From contig NZ_NTMH01000040.1 in the NCBI RefSeq assembly GCF_002307475.1, positions 186,001 to 250,000 of the forward strand: 64,000 nucleotides of DNA, given 5' to 3'. The notes under the pieces were generated by a model. It was not told the DNA's origin, ran no database searches, and saw only the letters and a list, made by a program, of their open reading frames with translations. Source of the stretch: Pantoea allii. GTDB lineage: Bacteria > Pseudomonadota > Gammaproteobacteria > Enterobacterales > Enterobacteriaceae. The position numbers were made by a program, and so were the translations under genes. Below, piece after piece: positions 52,868-64,000 of this stretch; within the stretch, counting starts at the first letter, position 1; each line of letters begins with the position of its first letter.

Positions 52868-53573
52868 ACAAGTGATGCCGGTTAAACTGGCACAGGCACT
52901 GGCAAATCCGATTTTTCCGGCGCTGGACAGTCAGTTGCGTGCCGGACGCCACATTGGTATTGAAGAGCTGGATAACCACGCTTTTCTGATGGATTACCAG
53001 CAGTATCTGGAAGAATTTTATACGCGCTATAACGTTGAGCTGATCCGCGCGCCAGAGGGATTCTTCTATCTGCGTCCACGCTCAACCACGTTGATTCCTC
53101 GCTCTGTCCTGTCTGAGCTGGATATGATGGTCGGTAAAATCCTGTGCTATCTCTATCTCAGCCCGGAACGTCTGGCGAACGAAGGTATTTTTACCCAGCA
53201 GGAGCTGTATGACGAGCTGCTGTCCCTGGCTGATGAAAGCAAACTGCTGAAGCTGGTTAACCAGCGCTCAACCGGCTCGGATCTCGATCGTGCCAAGCTG
53301 CAGGAAAAAATGCGGGCTTCCTTAAGCCGCCTGCGTCGTCTTGGTATGGTGTGGTTCTTTGGCAATGACAGCAGCAAGTTTCGTATTATCGAGTCTGTTT
53401 TTCGCTTTGGTGCCGATGTGCGCAGCGGTGATGATCCGCGGGAAGCGCAGTTGCGCCTGATTCGTGACGGCGAGGCAATGTTGCTGGACAACGCAACGGC
53501 CACGACTGAGGCGGAAGACAGTGAAGAGAATGACAGCGATGCGGGTGATATCGCGGAGGAAGAACAGGCATGA
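52848..53573 (+). CDS. mukE: MukE, KITE subunit of MukBEF
   Basis: Winged-helix dimer that binds the MukF middle region and DNA, 241 residues. Conserved blocks are [39 protein letters not shown] and a long acidic tail ([20 protein letters not shown]) that is longer than in E. coli. I chose the ATG at 52848 ([16 protein letters not shown]) inside the mukF end; the later ATG at MPVKLAQ (52875) is also possible. Its stop overlaps the mukB ATG. Confidence 0.95.
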   Translation: MSSTNIEQVMPVKLAQALANPIFPALDSQLRAGRHIGIEELDNHAFLMDYQQYLEEFYTRYNVELIRAPEGFFYLRPRSTTLIPRSVLSELDMMVGKILCYLYLSPERLANEGIFTQQELYDELLSLADESKLLKLVNQRSTGSDLDRAKLQEKMRASLSRLRRLGMVWFFGNDSSKFRIIESVFRFGADVRSGDDPREAQLRLIRDGEAMLLDNATATTEAEDSEENDSDAGDIAEEEQA

Positions 53574-56500
53574 TTGAACGCGGCAAATTTCGTTCGCTAA
53601 CGCTGATCAACTGGAACGGTTTCTTTGCCCGAACCTTTGATCTTGATGAACTGGTCACCACGCTGTCGGGTGGGAACGGGGCAGGTAAGTCAACCACCAT
53701 GGCGGCCTTTGTCACGGCGCTGATTCCTGACTTAACCTTGTTGCACTTCCGTAACACTACCGAAGCCGGCGCCACCTCGGGTTCACGCGATAAAGGCCTG
53801 CACGGTAAACTTCGCGCCGGCGTCTGCTATGCCATGCTGGACGTGGTCAATTCCCGTCATCAACGCGTTGTCGTGGGTGTCAGACTGCAGCAGATCGCCG
53901 GACGTGATAAGAAGGTCGATATCAAGCCTTTCAGTATTCATGGGCTGCCCACGGATACGCTGCCTACCGATATGCTCACGGAAATCCTTAACAGCCGTCA
54001 GGCACGTGTTTTACCGCTTAACGAGGTAAAAGAACGCGTTGAGGCACTGGAAGACGTCCAGTTCCGTCAGTACAGCTCGGTCACCGACTACCATGCCATG
54101 ATGTTTGATCTCGGTGTCGTGCCGCGTCGCCTGCGTTCAGCCAGCGATCGCAGCAAGTTTTATCGCCTGATCGAAGCGTCACTTTACGGCGGTATCTCCA
54201 GTGCGATTACCCGCTCTCTGCGCGATTACCTGTTGCCGGAAAACAGCGGCGTGCGCAAAGCGTTTCAGGATATGGAAGCGGCACTGCGCGAAAACCGCAT
54301 GACGCTGGAAGCCATCCGCGTGACACAGTCCGATCGTGACCTGTTCAAGCATCTGATTTCTGAAGCCACCAGCTACGTTTCGGCAGACTACATGCGTCAC
54401 GCCAATGAGCGACGCATTCATCTTGATAGCGCCTTACAACTGCGCAATGAGCTGTTCAGCAGCCGCAAACAGCTGGCCTCTGAACAGTTCCGTCATGTGG
54501 AAATGGCGCGTGAGCTGGCCGAACACAGCGGGGCGGAAAGCGATCTCGAAATCGATTATCAGGCGGCCAGCGATCACCTGAATCTGGTGCAAACGGCGAT
54601 GCGCCAGCAAGAGAAGATTACCCGGTATGACAGCGATATCGAGGATCTTACGCTGCGTCTGGAAGAGCAGAGCGAAGTGGTTGCCGAAGCGCGTGAAATC
54701 CAGGAAGAAAATGAGGCCCGTGCTGAGGCGGCCGAACTGGAAGTCGATGAGCTGAAAAGTCAGTTGGCCGATTTTCAGCAGGCGCTGGATGTGCAACAAA
54801 CCCGGGCGATCCAGTACCAACAGGCATTACAGGCGCTGGAACGTGCGCGATCGCTGTGCCAGCTGCCGGATCTGAATATTGAAAATGCTGCCGAATGGCA
54901 GGCCAGCTTCCAGGCGAAAGAAGAAGAAGCCACGGGGCAACTGTTGCATCTTGAGCAGAAGCTGAGCGTAGCGGAAGCGGCTCACAGCCAGTTTGAGCAG
55001 GCGTTGTCGCTGGTCACCAGCATTGCCGGTGACGTCAGCCGCAAAGAGGCGTGGCAAGTCGGTCGCGATCTGCTGCGCGATGCCAGCAATCAGCGTCACC
55101 ATGCCGATCAGCTTTCTTCACTGCGCCTGCGCCTGAATGAGCTTGAACAGCGTCTGCGTGAACAACAGGAAGCCGAACGTCTGCTGGCAGAGTTCTGTAA
55201 ACGCCAGGGCCAGCATTACGAGCCTGATGCGTTGGAAGGGTTGCAGCGTGAACTCGAAGCGCAAATCGAGCAGCTCAACAGCAGCGTGGCTGACGCGGGC
55301 GAACAGCGCATGATGATGCGCCAGGAACTTGAGCAGCTGCGCGAACGCATCACGTCGCTGACCGCGCGCGCGCCGCACTGGCTGGCAGCACAAGAAATCC
55401 TGACTCAGCTCAGTGAGCAAACCGGTCAGGAACTGGCCAGCAGCCAGGACGTGACCGAATACATGCAGCAGTTGCTGGAACGCGAGCGTGAAACCACCGT
55501 TGAACGTGACGAAGTGGCGGCGCGCAAACGTGAAATTGAGCAGCAAATTGAACGTCTCAGCCAGCCGGGCGGTGCCGAAGATCCTCGCCTGAATCAGCTT
55601 GCCGAACGGTTTGGCGGCGTACTGCTGTCAGAAATTTATGATGACGTGACGCTGAACGATGCACCTTACTTCTCCGCGCTGTATGGCCCGTCGCGCCACG
55701 CCATTGTGGTGCCCGACCTGTCGCTGGTGCGCGAGCAGTTGGATGGCTTAGAAGAGTGCCCGGAAGATCTGTACCTGATCGAAGGGGATCCCCAGTCGTT
55801 CGATGACAGCGTGTTCAGCGTGGACGAGCTACAAAACGCGGTCGTAGTGAAAGTCGCCGAGCGTCAGTGGCGCTATTCCCGCTTCCCAAAAATTCCTTTA
55901 TTTGGTCGGGCGGCACGCGAAAACCAACTCGAGCTGCTTAACAATGAGCGCGATCGCCTGGCGGAACGCTATGCCACGTTATCTTTTGACGTTCAGAAGA
56001 CGCAACGTTTACACCAGTCTTTCAGCCGCTTTATCGGCAGTCACCTTGCGGTGGCCTTTGATGACGATCCTGAAGCGCAAATCCGTCAGCTCGGCGCCCG
56101 TCGCGGTGAGCTGGAACGTGCGCTCAATCAACATGAAAGCAACAATCAGCAGCAGCGTCAGCAGTTTGAGCTGGCGAAAGAGGGCGTTGCACAGCTTAAC
56201 CGCCTGTTGCCGCGCATTAACCTGTTGCTGGATGAAACCCTGGCGGATCGTTGTGAAGAGATTCGCGAGCAGGTCGAAGAGGCGCAGGAGGCCGCACGTT
56301 TCCTGCATTTACATGGGACGAAACTGGCCAAACTTGAGCCGATGATTGCGGTACTGCAAAGCGATCCTGAACAGCATGAACAGCTGCAGGCGGATTACCA
56401 GCAGGCGCAGCAACAGCAGCGCAATGCGCGTCAGCAGGCGTTTGCCCTGACGGAAGTGGTACAGCGCCGGGCGCATTTTAGTTATGACGATTCGGCTGGC

Positions 56501-58036
56501 ATGCTGGGCGGCAACAACGACCTGAGCGATAAACTGCGGCAGCGCCTGGAGCAGGCCGAAGCCGAACGGAGCCGCACGCGTGAACGCCTGCGCGCGCATC
56601 AGTCGCAGCTGACGCAGTATTCGCAGGTGCTGGCATCGTTAAAAAGTGCTTATGATGCCAAGCGCGACATGCTGAAAGAGCTGCAGCAGGAAATGCAGGA
56701 CATTGGTGTTCAGGCCGATGCCAGCGCGGAAGAACGCGCGCGAATCCGCCGTGACGAGCTTTATACGGCGCTGAGCCACAACCGCGCCCGCCGCAATCAG
56801 CTGGAGAAACAGCTCACCTTCTGCGAAGCAGAGATGGACAACCTGCAGAAAAAGCTGCGCCAGCTTGAACGTAACTATCACCAGAACCGTGAACAGGTGG
56901 TCAGCGCCAAAGCGGGCTGGTGCCTGGTACTGCGTCTGGTTAAAGACAACGGGGTGGAACGCCGTCTGCATCGCCGTGAACTGGCTTATCTCAGTGGCGA
57001 TGAACTGCGCTCCATGTCGGATAAGGCACTGGGCGCACTGCGCCTGGCGGTTGCGGATAACGAACATCTGCGCGACGTGCTGCGTTTGTCTGAAGATCCT
57101 AAACGTCCGGAACGTAAGATTCAGTTTTTCATCGCCGTGTATCAACATCTGCGCGAACGTATCCGTCAGGATATTATTCGCACCGACGATCCGGTTGAAG
57201 CCATTGAGCAGATGGAGATTGAACTCAATCGGCTGACGGAGGAGTTGACGGCCCGTGAGCAAACTCTGGCGATCAGTTCACGCAGCGTGGCGAACATTAT
57301 TCGTAAAACGATTCAGCGTGAACAGAACCGTATTCGCCAGCTTAACCAGGGGTTACAAACCGTTAGCTTTGGTCAGGTGCGCAGCGTTCGGCTTAACGTT
57401 AACGTGCGGGAAACCCACGCGATGCTGCTGGATACGTTGTCTGAAGAGCATGAACAGCATCAGGATCTGTTTAACAGCAACCGACTCACGTTCTCGGAAG
57501 CGCTGGCGAAGCTCTATCAACGTCTGAATCCGCATATTGATATGGGCCAGCGCACGCCGCAGACCATTGGTGAAGAGCTGCTGGACTACCGTAATTACCT
57601 GGAGATGGAAGTCGAGGTCAATCGTGGTTCGGACGGCTGGCTGCGCGCAGAAAGTGGTGCGCTGTCTACCGGTGAGGCGATTGGTACCGGGATGTCGATT
57701 CTGGTTATGGTCGTTCAGAGCTGGGAAGAGGAATCACGCCGCCTGCGTGGTAAAGATATTTCACCTTGCCGTCTGCTGTTCCTGGATGAAGCCGCACGTC
57801 TGGATGCACGCTCTATCGCGACGCTGTTTGAACTCTGTGAGCGTCTGGAGATGCAGCTGGTTATTGCGGCACCAGAGAATATCAGTCCGGAGAAGGGCAC
57901 CACTTATAAACTGATGCGTAAAGTATTTAATAATACCGAGCACGTTCACGTGGTGGGATTACGCGGATTTGCCGCCGATCCGCTGCCTGCGAAACGCAGT
58001 AGCGAAGCCGATCCAGCAAGCGAAACCACGACATAA
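53570..58036 (+). CDS. mukB: MukB, SMC-like condensin ATPase
   Basis: Large SMC-type subunit of 1488 residues that compacts the chromosome with MukE and MukF. The N-terminal head has Walker [10 protein letters not shown] (residues 34-42); two long coiled-coil arms surround a hinge at about residues 650-790. The C-terminal head has the signature [10 protein letters not shown] and Walker [12 protein letters not shown]. Long alpha-helical runs rich in Gln, Glu and Arg are evident. It overlaps mukE by four bases and is closed by a terminator. Confidence 0.98.
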   Translation: MIERGKFRSLTLINWNGFFARTFDLDELVTTLSGGNGAGKSTTMAAFVTALIPDLTLLHFRNTTEAGATSGSRDKGLHGKLRAGVCYAMLDVVNSRHQRVVVGVRLQQIAGRDKKVDIKPFSIHGLPTDTLPTDMLTEILNSRQARVLPLNEVKERVEALEDVQFRQYSSVTDYHAMMFDLGVVPRRLRSASDRSKFYRLIEASLYGGISSAITRSLRDYLLPENSGVRKAFQDMEAALRENRMTLEAIRVTQSDRDLFKHLISEATSYVSADYMRHANERRIHLDSALQLRNELFSSRKQLASEQFRHVEMARELAEHSGAESDLEIDYQAASDHLNLVQTAMRQQEKITRYDSDIEDLTLRLEEQSEVVAEAREIQEENEARAEAAELEVDELKSQLADFQQALDVQQTRAIQYQQALQALERARSLCQLPDLNIENAAEWQASFQAKEEEATGQLLHLEQKLSVAEAAHSQFEQALSLVTSIAGDVSRKEAWQVGRDLLRDASNQRHHADQLSSLRLRLNELEQRLREQQEAERLLAEFCKRQGQHYEPDALEGLQRELEAQIEQLNSSVADAGEQRMMMRQELEQLRERITSLTARAPHWLAAQEILTQLSEQTGQELASSQDVTEYMQQLLERERETTVERDEVAARKREIEQQIERLSQPGGAEDPRLNQLAERFGGVLLSEIYDDVTLNDAPYFSALYGPSRHAIVVPDLSLVREQLDGLEECPEDLYLIEGDPQSFDDSVFSVDELQNAVVVKVAERQWRYSRFPKIPLFGRAARENQLELLNNERDRLAERYATLSFDVQKTQRLHQSFSRFIGSHLAVAFDDDPEAQIRQLGARRGELERALNQHESNNQQQRQQFELAKEGVAQLNRLLPRINLLLDETLADRCEEIREQVEEAQEAARFLHLHGTKLAKLEPMIAVLQSDPEQHEQLQADYQQAQQQQRNARQQAFALTEVVQRRAHFSYDDSAGMLGGNNDLSDKLRQRLEQAEAERSRTRERLRAHQSQLTQYSQVLASLKSAYDAKRDMLKELQQEMQDIGVQADASAEERARIRRDELYTALSHNRARRNQLEKQLTFCEAEMDNLQKKLRQLERNYHQNREQVVSAKAGWCLVLRLVKDNGVERRLHRRELAYLSGDELRSMSDKALGALRLAVADNEHLRDVLRLSEDPKRPERKIQFFIAVYQHLRERIRQDIIRTDDPVEAIEQMEIELNRLTEELTAREQTLAISSRSVANIIRKTIQREQNRIRQLNQGLQTVSFGQVRSVRLNVNVRETHAMLLDTLSEEHEQHQDLFNSNRLTFSEALAKLYQRLNPHIDMGQRTPQTIGEELLDYRNYLEMEVEVNRGSDGWLRAESGALSTGEAIGTGMSILVMVVQSWEEESRRLRGKDISPCRLLFLDEAARLDARSIATLFELCERLEMQLVIAAPENISPEKGTTYKLMRKVFNNTEHVHVVGLRGFAADPLPAKRSSEADPASETTT

Positions 58037-58085
58037 TATTCATGATGCAGAGATAGTCAAAAACAGCGCCATTGGTTAATCTGGT

Positions 58086-58121
58086 AACGGCATTTGTCAC
58101 AGGAGGCAAATGCCGTTTTTA
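58086..58121 (+). terminator. mukB operon terminator
   Basis: AACGGCATTTG and CAAATGCCGTT form an 11-pair stem with a ten-base loop (TCACAGGAGG), followed by TTTTTATT. Confidence 0.9.
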
Positions 58122-58197
58122 TTCGTATACTCAATAATATGGGTAACAGCCCGATCGCAGCCGTTTCCTGACATGCTGCGCGGTAGATTAATGAAGG

Positions 58198-58205
58198 GGG
58201 CAGGG
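58198..58205 (+). other. KOPS-type octamer GGGCAGGG
   Basis: Third + strand match to GGGNAGGG. It lies immediately before the ldtD ATG and overlaps its G-rich ribosome-binding site. Confidence 0.5.
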
Positions 58206-60023
58206 ATGTTACTGAATAAAAGCTTAAAAATTCATCAGGTTAGTTCGTGGCTTGCGCTGGCACTAACGCTGATTCCTTGTGCCATGGCTCAGGCCGCTAT
58301 CATCGCTGCCATGCCGGGCACGCAAATGACGCATGCAGCCCTGTCCGTCAGCGAGAGCCAGCAGAAGATCCGACAGGCTTTTTCAGGCGATAACCAGCCT
58401 TTTTATGGCGCTTCACTGGCTGCCCTGTATGCTGCGCGAAATATGCAGCCGATCTGGCAAGATCCTGACGCTGTGCAAAAGTTTCAGCAGCAGCTGGCGG
58501 AGGTTGCGCTTTCCGGTGTCCAGCCGCAGTTTACCCGTTGGGTCGATCGCCTGACCGATCCGACGATTAAAGATTTTGCCCGCGACGTAACGCTGTCCGA
58601 TGCGATGCTGGGCTATTTGCAGTTTGTGTCAACGGTGCCTGTTCAGGGGGAAACCTGGCTGTACAGCACCGTCCCTTACAAGCTGGCGGTACCGTCGGTG
58701 TCCGTGATCAATGCATGGCAGAATGCGGTGAATGCGGGCAGTTCGCTGGCCTTTGTCAATTCACTGGTGCCGCAGCATCCGCAGTATCCCTTGATGCACA
58801 AGGCGCTGAAGAGTCTGCTTGAAGATAAACAGCCCTGGCCGCAAATTAAAAATCGTGACACCTTACGACCTGGACAGGTCAGTGACGATGTGCCGGCCTT
58901 ACGCGAAATATTACGTCGCAGCGGTATGTTAAGCGCTCAGGTTGCCGTACCTGCGCCCAATGAGGATGCCGTTCCCACCGCGCCCGTTCCTGCCAGCCAT
59001 AGCGAGCAGCCTGTCGCCGTGAGTCCTTCGGCAGTGACGGTTAATGATATACCCGCCACCACGCCCGATGTTTCAGGCAATGTGCAAAATGCCCCCGCGG
59101 CACCGGGCGGTGTGAACGTCTATGATGACAACCTGGTGGCGGCGGTAAAACGCTTTCAGCAGTGGCAGGGACTTGACGCCGATGGGGCGATTGGCCTGCG
59201 CACACGTGAATGGCTGAATGTCTCACCCCAGCAGCGTGCTGCCTTACTGGCGTTGAATATTCAGCGCCTGCGCCTGCTGCCGGATGATATGCACAACGGC
59301 ATTATGGTTAACATCCCCAACTACTCGCTGAACTATTACAACAACGGCACAAAAGTTCTGTCCTCCCGGGTTATCGTGGGCCGGCCAGATCGTAAAACGC
59401 CGTTGATGCGAAGCGCACTGAATAATGTGGTGCTGAATCCGCCGTGGAATGTGCCGACCAACCTGGTGCGTCAGGACATTATTCCTAAGGTGAAACAGGA
59501 CCCCACCTATCTGTATAAGCACGGTTATACCCTGCTGTCTGGCTGGAGTGCCGATTCTGAAGTCATCGATCCCAGCATGATTGACTGGAGCATGGTGTCC
59601 GCGTCTTCTTTCCCTTACCGCATACGTCAGGCACCGGGTCAAACCAACTCGCTGGGTCGCTATAAGTTTAATATGCCAAGCTCGGATGCGATTTATCTGC
59701 ATGATACGCCGAACCACAACCTGTTCCAGCGCGATATTCGTGCGCTAAGCTCGGGCTGCGTGCGCGTCAATAAAGCCTCAGAACTGGCGGGTATTCTGTT
59801 GCAGGATGTCGGCTGGAACGATGCCCGTATCTCTGACACGCTTAAGCAGGGTGACACGCGCTATGTGCCTATTCGCCATCGCATCCCGGTCAACCTGTAT
59901 TATTTAACGGCCTGGGTCGCGGATGACGGTAAAACGCAGTTCCGTACAGATATTTACAATTATGATAATACGGCGCGTTCAGCCAGCCAGGTCTTAAGTC
60001 GTGCGCAACAGTTGTTGCTCTAA
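58206..60023 (+). CDS. ldtD: LdtD (YcbB), L,D-transpeptidase
   Basis: Periplasmic enzyme forming 3-3 crosslinks in peptidoglycan, important under envelope stress and for beta-lactam bypass in E. coli. The protein has 605 residues from the ATG at 58206, preceded by a G-rich site (GGGGG). It has an N-terminal signal segment ([17 protein letters not shown]), a peptidoglycan-binding domain ([18 protein letters not shown]) and a YkuD domain whose catalytic cysteine is in [15 protein letters not shown], with the upstream histidine in YLHDTPNH. The middle linker (about residues 245-300) is rich in Pro, Ala and Val and differs from E. coli. Confidence 0.95.
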   Translation: MLLNKSLKIHQVSSWLALALTLIPCAMAQAAIIAAMPGTQMTHAALSVSESQQKIRQAFSGDNQPFYGASLAALYAARNMQPIWQDPDAVQKFQQQLAEVALSGVQPQFTRWVDRLTDPTIKDFARDVTLSDAMLGYLQFVSTVPVQGETWLYSTVPYKLAVPSVSVINAWQNAVNAGSSLAFVNSLVPQHPQYPLMHKALKSLLEDKQPWPQIKNRDTLRPGQVSDDVPALREILRRSGMLSAQVAVPAPNEDAVPTAPVPASHSEQPVAVSPSAVTVNDIPATTPDVSGNVQNAPAAPGGVNVYDDNLVAAVKRFQQWQGLDADGAIGLRTREWLNVSPQQRAALLALNIQRLRLLPDDMHNGIMVNIPNYSLNYYNNGTKVLSSRVIVGRPDRKTPLMRSALNNVVLNPPWNVPTNLVRQDIIPKVKQDPTYLYKHGYTLLSGWSADSEVIDPSMIDWSMVSASSFPYRIRQAPGQTNSLGRYKFNMPSSDAIYLHDTPNHNLFQRDIRALSSGCVRVNKASELAGILLQDVGWNDARISDTLKQGDTRYVPIRHRIPVNLYYLTAWVADDGKTQFRTDIYNYDNTARSASQVLSRAQQLLL

Positions 60024-60078
60024 TGGTTGATTTTTAATCGTTAGTCGCACGGCCTCTGCGTGATTCAGTCCTGTCATT

Positions 60079-60104
60079 AAGGCGGCTTTATCTGGAGCCG
60101 CCTT
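60079..60104 (+). terminator. Hairpin after ldtD
   Basis: AAGGCGGCT and AGCCGCCTT pair around TTATCTGG; no T-run follows (CCAAAC), so read-through into ycbK is possible. Confidence 0.5.
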
Positions 60105-60209
60105 CCAAACTTGCCCATAATGGGTTGACGTGCTAGCGCCAGGAAGTTATGGTTCCGCCAGTACGTTTTTTGCACATGTCTTTGACTCTGTTTTCAGGTA
60201 AACCGCTCC

Positions 60210-60758
60210 ATGTCTACAATCGATTCTTTACGTCGCAAACTGCTGCTTTGCGGAAGTGCCGCTGCCGGTCTGGCCTTACTGCCAGAGACCGCGATGGCTT
60301 CACTCTCCACTTCACGTCCACGGATTTTAACGCTCAATAATCTTCACACTGGCGAAACCCTTAAAACTGAATTTTTTAACGGTAAAAGTTACGACAAAAG
60401 TGAATTGTCACGCCTGAACCACTTTTTCCGCGACTACCGTGCCAATAAAACAAAAAGTATCGATCCCCATCTGTTTGACCAGCTCTATCGCCTTCAGGCG
60501 CTGTTAGAAACGCGCAAACCCGTTCAGCTCGTCTCCGGCTATCGCTCACTGGCGACAAACAATATGCTGCGGGAATCGGGACCTGGTGTGGCAAAACACA
60601 GTTACCACACCAAAGGCCAGGCGATGGATTTTCATATTGAAGGGGTGACGTTGGCGAATGTTCGCAAAGCCGCATTAAAAATGCGAGCCGGTGGTGTAGG
60701 ATATTACCCCAGCAGCAACTTTGTACATATTGATACCGGTCCCGTCAGGCACTGGTAG
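60210..60758 (+). CDS. mepK: MepK (YcbK), murein endopeptidase of the M15/DUF882 family
   Basis: Periplasmic zinc endopeptidase of 182 residues; E. coli MepK cleaves 3-3 crosslinks, which are made by LdtD, encoded just upstream. The metal ligands H133, D140 and H173 are intact (HTKGQAMDFH and FVHID). The N-terminus has a twin-arginine signal (SLRRKLLLCGSAAAG), so export of the folded protein by Tat is likely. In Gram-negatives this make-and-cut pair is conserved side by side. Confidence 0.95.
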   Translation: MSTIDSLRRKLLLCGSAAAGLALLPETAMASLSTSRPRILTLNNLHTGETLKTEFFNGKSYDKSELSRLNHFFRDYRANKTKSIDPHLFDQLYRLQALLETRKPVQLVSGYRSLATNNMLRESGPGVAKHSYHTKGQAMDFHIEGVTLANVRKAALKMRAGGVGYYPSSNFVHIDTGPVRHW

Positions 60759-60797
60759 TAACGTCGGCAACGCTGCGGGTGCCGACCATGGAGCGTT

Positions 60798-61427
60798 ATG
60801 AACTATCACATTATCCCCGTCACCGCCTTTGCGCAGAATTGTTCGGTTATCTGGTGTGAAACCACGCGCGAATCCGCCCTTGTGGACCCGGGTGGCGATG
60901 CTGAGACCATCAAGCAAACGCTGGCACAGCTTGAGGTAAAGCCCGCACAGATCCTGCTTACGCACGGTCATCTCGATCACGTTGGGGCGGCGGCGGAACT
61001 GGCTGCATTCTGGAAGGTGCCGCTGGTCGGTCCGCAAAAGCAGGATGCATTCTGGCTGGAATCATTACCCACGCAAAGCCAAATGTTTGGTCTTGAGTAC
61101 TGCGCGCCACTGACGCCGGATCGCTGGCTGGAGGAAGGTGACACTGTTCAGGTCGGCCAGGTCACGCTTGACGTACTGCACTGCCCGGGACATACGCCAG
61201 GCCACATTGTATTTTTTGATGCCAAAGGTCGCTTACTGATTTCGGGTGATGTGATTTTTAGCGGTGGTGTAGGGCGCACTGATTTCCCGCAGGGCAATCA
61301 TCAGCATCTCATCGATGCGATAAAAAATAAGCTGCTGCCGCTAGGCGACGATGTCACGTTTTTACCCGGTCACGGTCCTGTGTCAACGCTGGGACGTGAA
61401 CGTCTGACCAATCCTTTCCTGCAATAA
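60798..61427 (+). CDS. gloC: GloC (YcbL), type II glyoxalase (metallo-beta-lactamase fold)
   Basis: Hydrolyses S-lactoylglutathione, a product of methylglyoxal detoxification, 209 residues. The metal-binding motif THGHLDHVG and the later histidines in [12 protein letters not shown] and FLPGHGPVS are intact. It lacks the C-terminal extension of classic glyoxalase II, as in E. coli YcbL. It lies 39 bases after mepK and is convergent with aspC, with a shared terminator. Confidence 0.95.
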   Translation: MNYHIIPVTAFAQNCSVIWCETTRESALVDPGGDAETIKQTLAQLEVKPAQILLTHGHLDHVGAAAELAAFWKVPLVGPQKQDAFWLESLPTQSQMFGLEYCAPLTPDRWLEEGDTVQVGQVTLDVLHCPGHTPGHIVFFDAKGRLLISGDVIFSGGVGRTDFPQGNHQHLIDAIKNKLLPLGDDVTFLPGHGPVSTLGRERLTNPFLQ

Positions 61428-61454
61428 AAAATGGGCCAGAGCGGCCCATTTTTT
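61426..61454. terminator. Bidirectional terminator between gloC and aspC
   Basis: AAAAAATGGGCC and GGCCCATTTTTT form a perfect 12-bp stem around AGAGC. Each strand has a T-run at its 3' side, so the element serves both genes; its first base pairs start at the gloC stop codon. Confidence 0.95.
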
Positions 61455-61467
61455 ATGCGGTATCAGC

Positions 61468-62658
61468 CTAAAGTACGGCGACAATTGCCTCACACAGTGC
61501 AGACATATTATCTGGCGTCATACCGGCAACGTTCACGCGGCCCGAATTAACGGCATAAACCCCAAACTCCTCGCGCAGGCGGATGACCTGATCTTTGGTC
61601 AGTCCGCTGAATGAGAACATCCCATTCTGCTTGATGATAAAGCTGAAATCCTGCTGTGCGCCTTTATCCGCCAGCGTGTTCACAAACAGCTGACGCATGC
61701 GCTGGATGCGCTGACGCATATCAGACAGCTCTTGCTGCCAGATAGTACGCAGCGCGTCATTACCCAGGATGGTGGCAACGACGGCGGCACCGTGTGACGG
61801 AGGATTAGAGTAGTTAGCGCGAATAGTGTATTTCACCTGGCTAAACGCGGTCTCGACCGTCGCGGCGTCGCCGGCAACCAATGTAATCGCACCAACACGT
61901 TCGTTATACAGGCCAAAGTTCTTGGAATAAGAACTGGCGACAATCAGTTCCTGATGGCTGGCAGCAAAAATGCGCAGCCCTTCCGCATCCTCTTCCAGAC
62001 CACGGGCAAAGCCCTGGTAGGCGAAGTCGAACAGGGGCAACCAGCCGTTGGCCTGGGAGAGCTGTGCCAGCTGTTGCCACTGCTCTGCTGTTGGATCAAT
62101 ACCGGTCGGGTTATGGCAGCAGCCGTGGAACAGCACCACATCACCAGCTTTCACCTCTTTCAGCGAGGCCAGCATGCCGTCAAAGTCCAGCGTATGGTTA
62201 GCCGCGTCGTAATACTGGTACTCGCACACCTCAAGCCCGGCGGCATTGAACACGTTTTTGTGGTTTGGCCAGCTCGGGTTGCTCACCCACACGCGCTTAA
62301 CGGCGGTCTGGGTGGACAGGAAATCTGCGGCGACGCGCAGTGCACCCGTACCGCCCGGCGTCTGCGCCGTACGGGCTCTGCCCGACGCGATCAGGGCGTT
62401 GCCTTTGCCAAATAACAATTCCTGCGTGCAATGCGCGAAATCCGGCAGACCGTCAATGCTCAGGTAATTTTTACTGGTTTCGTTTTCAAGCAGGTACTGT
62501 TCTGCTTTTTTAACGCTGGTGAGCACCGGCGTTTTCCCGGTTTCATCTTTATAAACACCAATACCAAGATTGATTTTATTTGGGCGGTCGTCGGCACGGT
62601 AGAGATCGGCCAGGCCAAGGATAGGATCAGCGGGTGCAGCAGAGATCGATTCAAACAT
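61468..62658 (-). CDS. aspC: Aspartate aminotransferase
   Basis: PLP transaminase for aspartate and aromatic amino acids, 396 residues as in E. coli. The PLP lysine is in [16 protein letters not shown], and substrate-binding arginines lie in [11 protein letters not shown] and near [29 protein letters not shown] is the cofactor-site loop. It is located between gloC and ompF, as in E. coli. Confidence 0.98.
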   Translation of the reverse strand: MFESISAAPADPILGLADLYRADDRPNKINLGIGVYKDETGKTPVLTSVKKAEQYLLENETSKNYLSIDGLPDFAHCTQELLFGKGNALIASGRARTAQTPGGTGALRVAADFLSTQTAVKRVWVSNPSWPNHKNVFNAAGLEVCEYQYYDAANHTLDFDGMLASLKEVKAGDVVLFHGCCHNPTGIDPTAEQWQQLAQLSQANGWLPLFDFAYQGFARGLEEDAEGLRIFAASHQELIVASSYSKNFGLYNERVGAITLVAGDAATVETAFSQVKYTIRANYSNPPSHGAAVVATILGNDALRTIWQQELSDMRQRIQRMRQLFVNTLADKGAQQDFSFIIKQNGMFSFSGLTKDQVIRLREEFGVYAVNSGRVNVAGMTPDNMSALCEAIVAVL

Positions 62659-62823
62659 GAGTCGGGTCCAGTAGCGTGAACTTTAGCAAATGAACCATCA
62701 GGTTAACGTCAGCACGGCGAAATGCCAACCGTTTGCGATAAAATTCATCGTCTGTGCGCCAGAATTACCCGTTCTTATGTTGTTGGGGGGAAATAACCGG
62801 GGAGAGGGCAAGAAAACGGCATT

Positions 62824-62850
62824 AAAAACGGAGCCGAAGCTCCGTTTTTT
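62824..62850. terminator. ompF terminator
   Basis: ACGGAGC and GCTCCGT pair around a four-base loop; on the minus strand the loop is the very stable TTCG and a TTTTT run follows. The + strand also has a T-run. It lies 18 bases past the ompF stop. Confidence 0.92.
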
Positions 62851-62867
62851 GTACTGCATCAACAAAC

Positions 62868-63998
62868 TTAGAACTGGTAAACCAGACCAACACCAACTAC
62901 GTCATCATCAGGAAGACCGAGTGGGTTGTTTTTGTCCAGCTGGTTGATTTTGTAATCAACGTAGGTGGCCATGTTTTTGTTGAAGTAGTAAGTTGCGCCC
63001 ACATCGAAGTATTTGTAGATATCAGCATCGCCGATACCTTCGATATCTTTGCCTTTAGACTGAACGTAGGCCAGAGATGGACGCAGACCGAAGTCAAACT
63101 GGTACTGTGCTACTAACTCGATTTCTTGAGTTTTGTTAGCATAAGCGTCGCCGCTAATTACTGTATTATTGACGTTAAAAGTTCCGCTGATTGGCGTAGA
63201 GTTACGGGTTTCACCGTACATTGCTGCCAGGTAAACGTTGTTAGCGTCATATTTCAGAGCAGTTGCCCAGTTTTCTGCACGCTTACCAGCACCAACGCCA
63301 GCACCTTGAGAGGTTACAACGTTGTTATTACTGACTGAACCGTTAGCCTGGCTATTAGTACGATCGCTGCTGCTGTAAGCACCTACGATACCGACTCCGA
63401 TCGGAGAGGTGTACGAGGTTGAAATACCGTAGCCATCACCATTCGCACGGCGAGGATCGGTACGATCATTTTTACCCTGATACTGAAGCGCAAAGTTCCA
63501 GCCATCTACCAGACCAAAGAAGTTGGTGTTACGGTAGGTCAGCAGACCGCCGCTACGACCGTTCATAAAGTTGTCTGAGTAACCTGAGTCGCCACCGAAT
63601 ACTGGCAACATATCGGTCCAGCCGATTGCGTCATAAACCACACCGTAGTTACGGCCGTAGTCGATTGAACCTGCATCACCGAATTTCAGACCGGCAAAGC
63701 CCAGACGGGTTTTGTTACCGCTTTGCGCGTCAGAACCTTCAGAGTTATTACCCTGAATGTTGTATTCCCACTGACCGTAACCGGTCATCTGGTCATTAAT
63801 CTTGGTTTCGCCTTTGAAGCCGAAGCGAATATAAGTCTGATCGCCGTCATCGCCTGCGTTATCAGAGAACTGGTGACGCGCATCCACTTTACCGTACAGG
63901 TCCAGCTTGTTGCCGTCTTTGTTATAAACTTCTGCTGCGTTAGCTGCGCCGGCGGCGAGCAGAGCAGGGATAACCACTGCCAGAATGTTGCGCTTCAT
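62868..63998 (-). CDS. ompF: OmpF-type trimeric porin (reaches window edge)
   Basis: General diffusion porin of the outer membrane, 376 residues from the ATG at 63998. The signal peptide [21 protein letters not shown] precedes [17 protein letters not shown]. The 16-stranded barrel ends with VGVGLVYQF, whose terminal phenylalanine is the BAM signal. Position next to aspC identifies it as ompF rather than ompC. The constriction loop reads MLPVFGGD, where enterobacterial porins usually have PEFGG. The two bases after the start codon in the window are TG of the preceding codon, so a Met-Met start, as in E. coli, may begin one base outside. Its OmpR/MicF region is not in the window. Confidence 0.95.
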   Translation of the reverse strand: MKRNILAVVIPALLAAGAANAAEVYNKDGNKLDLYGKVDARHQFSDNAGDDGDQTYIRFGFKGETKINDQMTGYGQWEYNIQGNNSEGSDAQSGNKTRLGFAGLKFGDAGSIDYGRNYGVVYDAIGWTDMLPVFGGDSGYSDNFMNGRSGGLLTYRNTNFFGLVDGWNFALQYQGKNDRTDPRRANGDGYGISTSYTSPIGVGIVGAYSSSDRTNSQANGSVSNNNVVTSQGAGVGAGKRAENWATALKYDANNVYLAAMYGETRNSTPISGTFNVNNTVISGDAYANKTQEIELVAQYQFDFGLRPSLAYVQSKGKDIEGIGDADIYKYFDVGATYYFNKNMATYVDYKINQLDKNNPLGLPDDDVVGVGLVYQF

Positions 63999-64000
63999 CA

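Noticed and set aside
56639-57262. Open frame of 207 codons on the minus strand inside mukB
   Set aside because: No ribosome-binding site or family pattern; mukB is unbroken and strongly conserved on the other strand.

Overview
The window is a stretch of core chromosome from a gamma-proteobacterium of the order Enterobacterales. Nearly every gene can be matched, in order and orientation, to the Escherichia coli K-12 segment that runs from artJ to ompF. Compared with E. coli, several accessory genes are missing at their usual places: ybjS/ybjT, hcp-hcr, aqpZ, macAB, the serW tRNA, dmsABC, ycaP, ycaL and ycbJ. Together with the divergence of the proteins, this suggests an Erwinia/Pantoea-type genome (Erwiniaceae). 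That placement is an inference; the sequence contains no rRNA or other marker that would decide it.

Layout. 1-3507: arginine ABC transport (artJ, cut by the window edge, and artPIQM) with ArgR boxes. 3746-9424: lipoprotein ybjP, ybjQ, peptidoglycan amidase amiD, threonine aldolase ltaE, pyruvate oxidase poxB and lysine exporter lysO. 9561-15816: the OLD-family nuclease ybjD, cspD, clpS-clpA, infA and aat, with clpS, clpA and aat forming an N-degron group. 15850-21474: cydDC, trxB and lrp. 21593-28585: ftsK, lolA, rarA and serS. 28909-36443: ycaD and the fermentative group ycaO, focA, pflB, pflA, with an FNR-type promoter before focA. 36754-42242: serC-aroA, cmk, rpsA and ihfB. 42445-49737: ycaI (ComEC), msbA, lpxK, ycaQ, ycaR and kdsB. 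49861-60758: elyC, then cmoM-mukF-mukE-mukB, ldtD and mepK (ycbK). 60798-63998: gloC, aspC and the porin ompF, which reaches the end of the window.

Functional themes are envelope building (lpxK, msbA, kdsB, lolA, elyC, ldtD, mepK, amiD, ompF), chromosome handling (ftsK, mukFEB, ihfB, rarA), anaerobic carbon flow (pfl/foc, poxB, cydDC) and translation or proteolysis (infA, rpsA, serS, aat, clpSA). Most operons end in clear hairpin terminators.

I found no mobile element, prophage, CRISPR array, tRNA, rRNA or toxin-antitoxin pair, and no cluster that looks like an undescribed system. The most noteworthy signals are small: a hairpin between artP and ybjP that contains the 12-mer known as the neisserial DNA uptake sequence, ArgR boxes that overlap the artM terminator, a strong internal start in clpA, a one-base change in the porin constriction loop, GGGNAGGG (KOPS-type) octamers seen only on the + strand, and a ribosome-binding site plus ATG inside the mukB terminator, in frame with ldtD.
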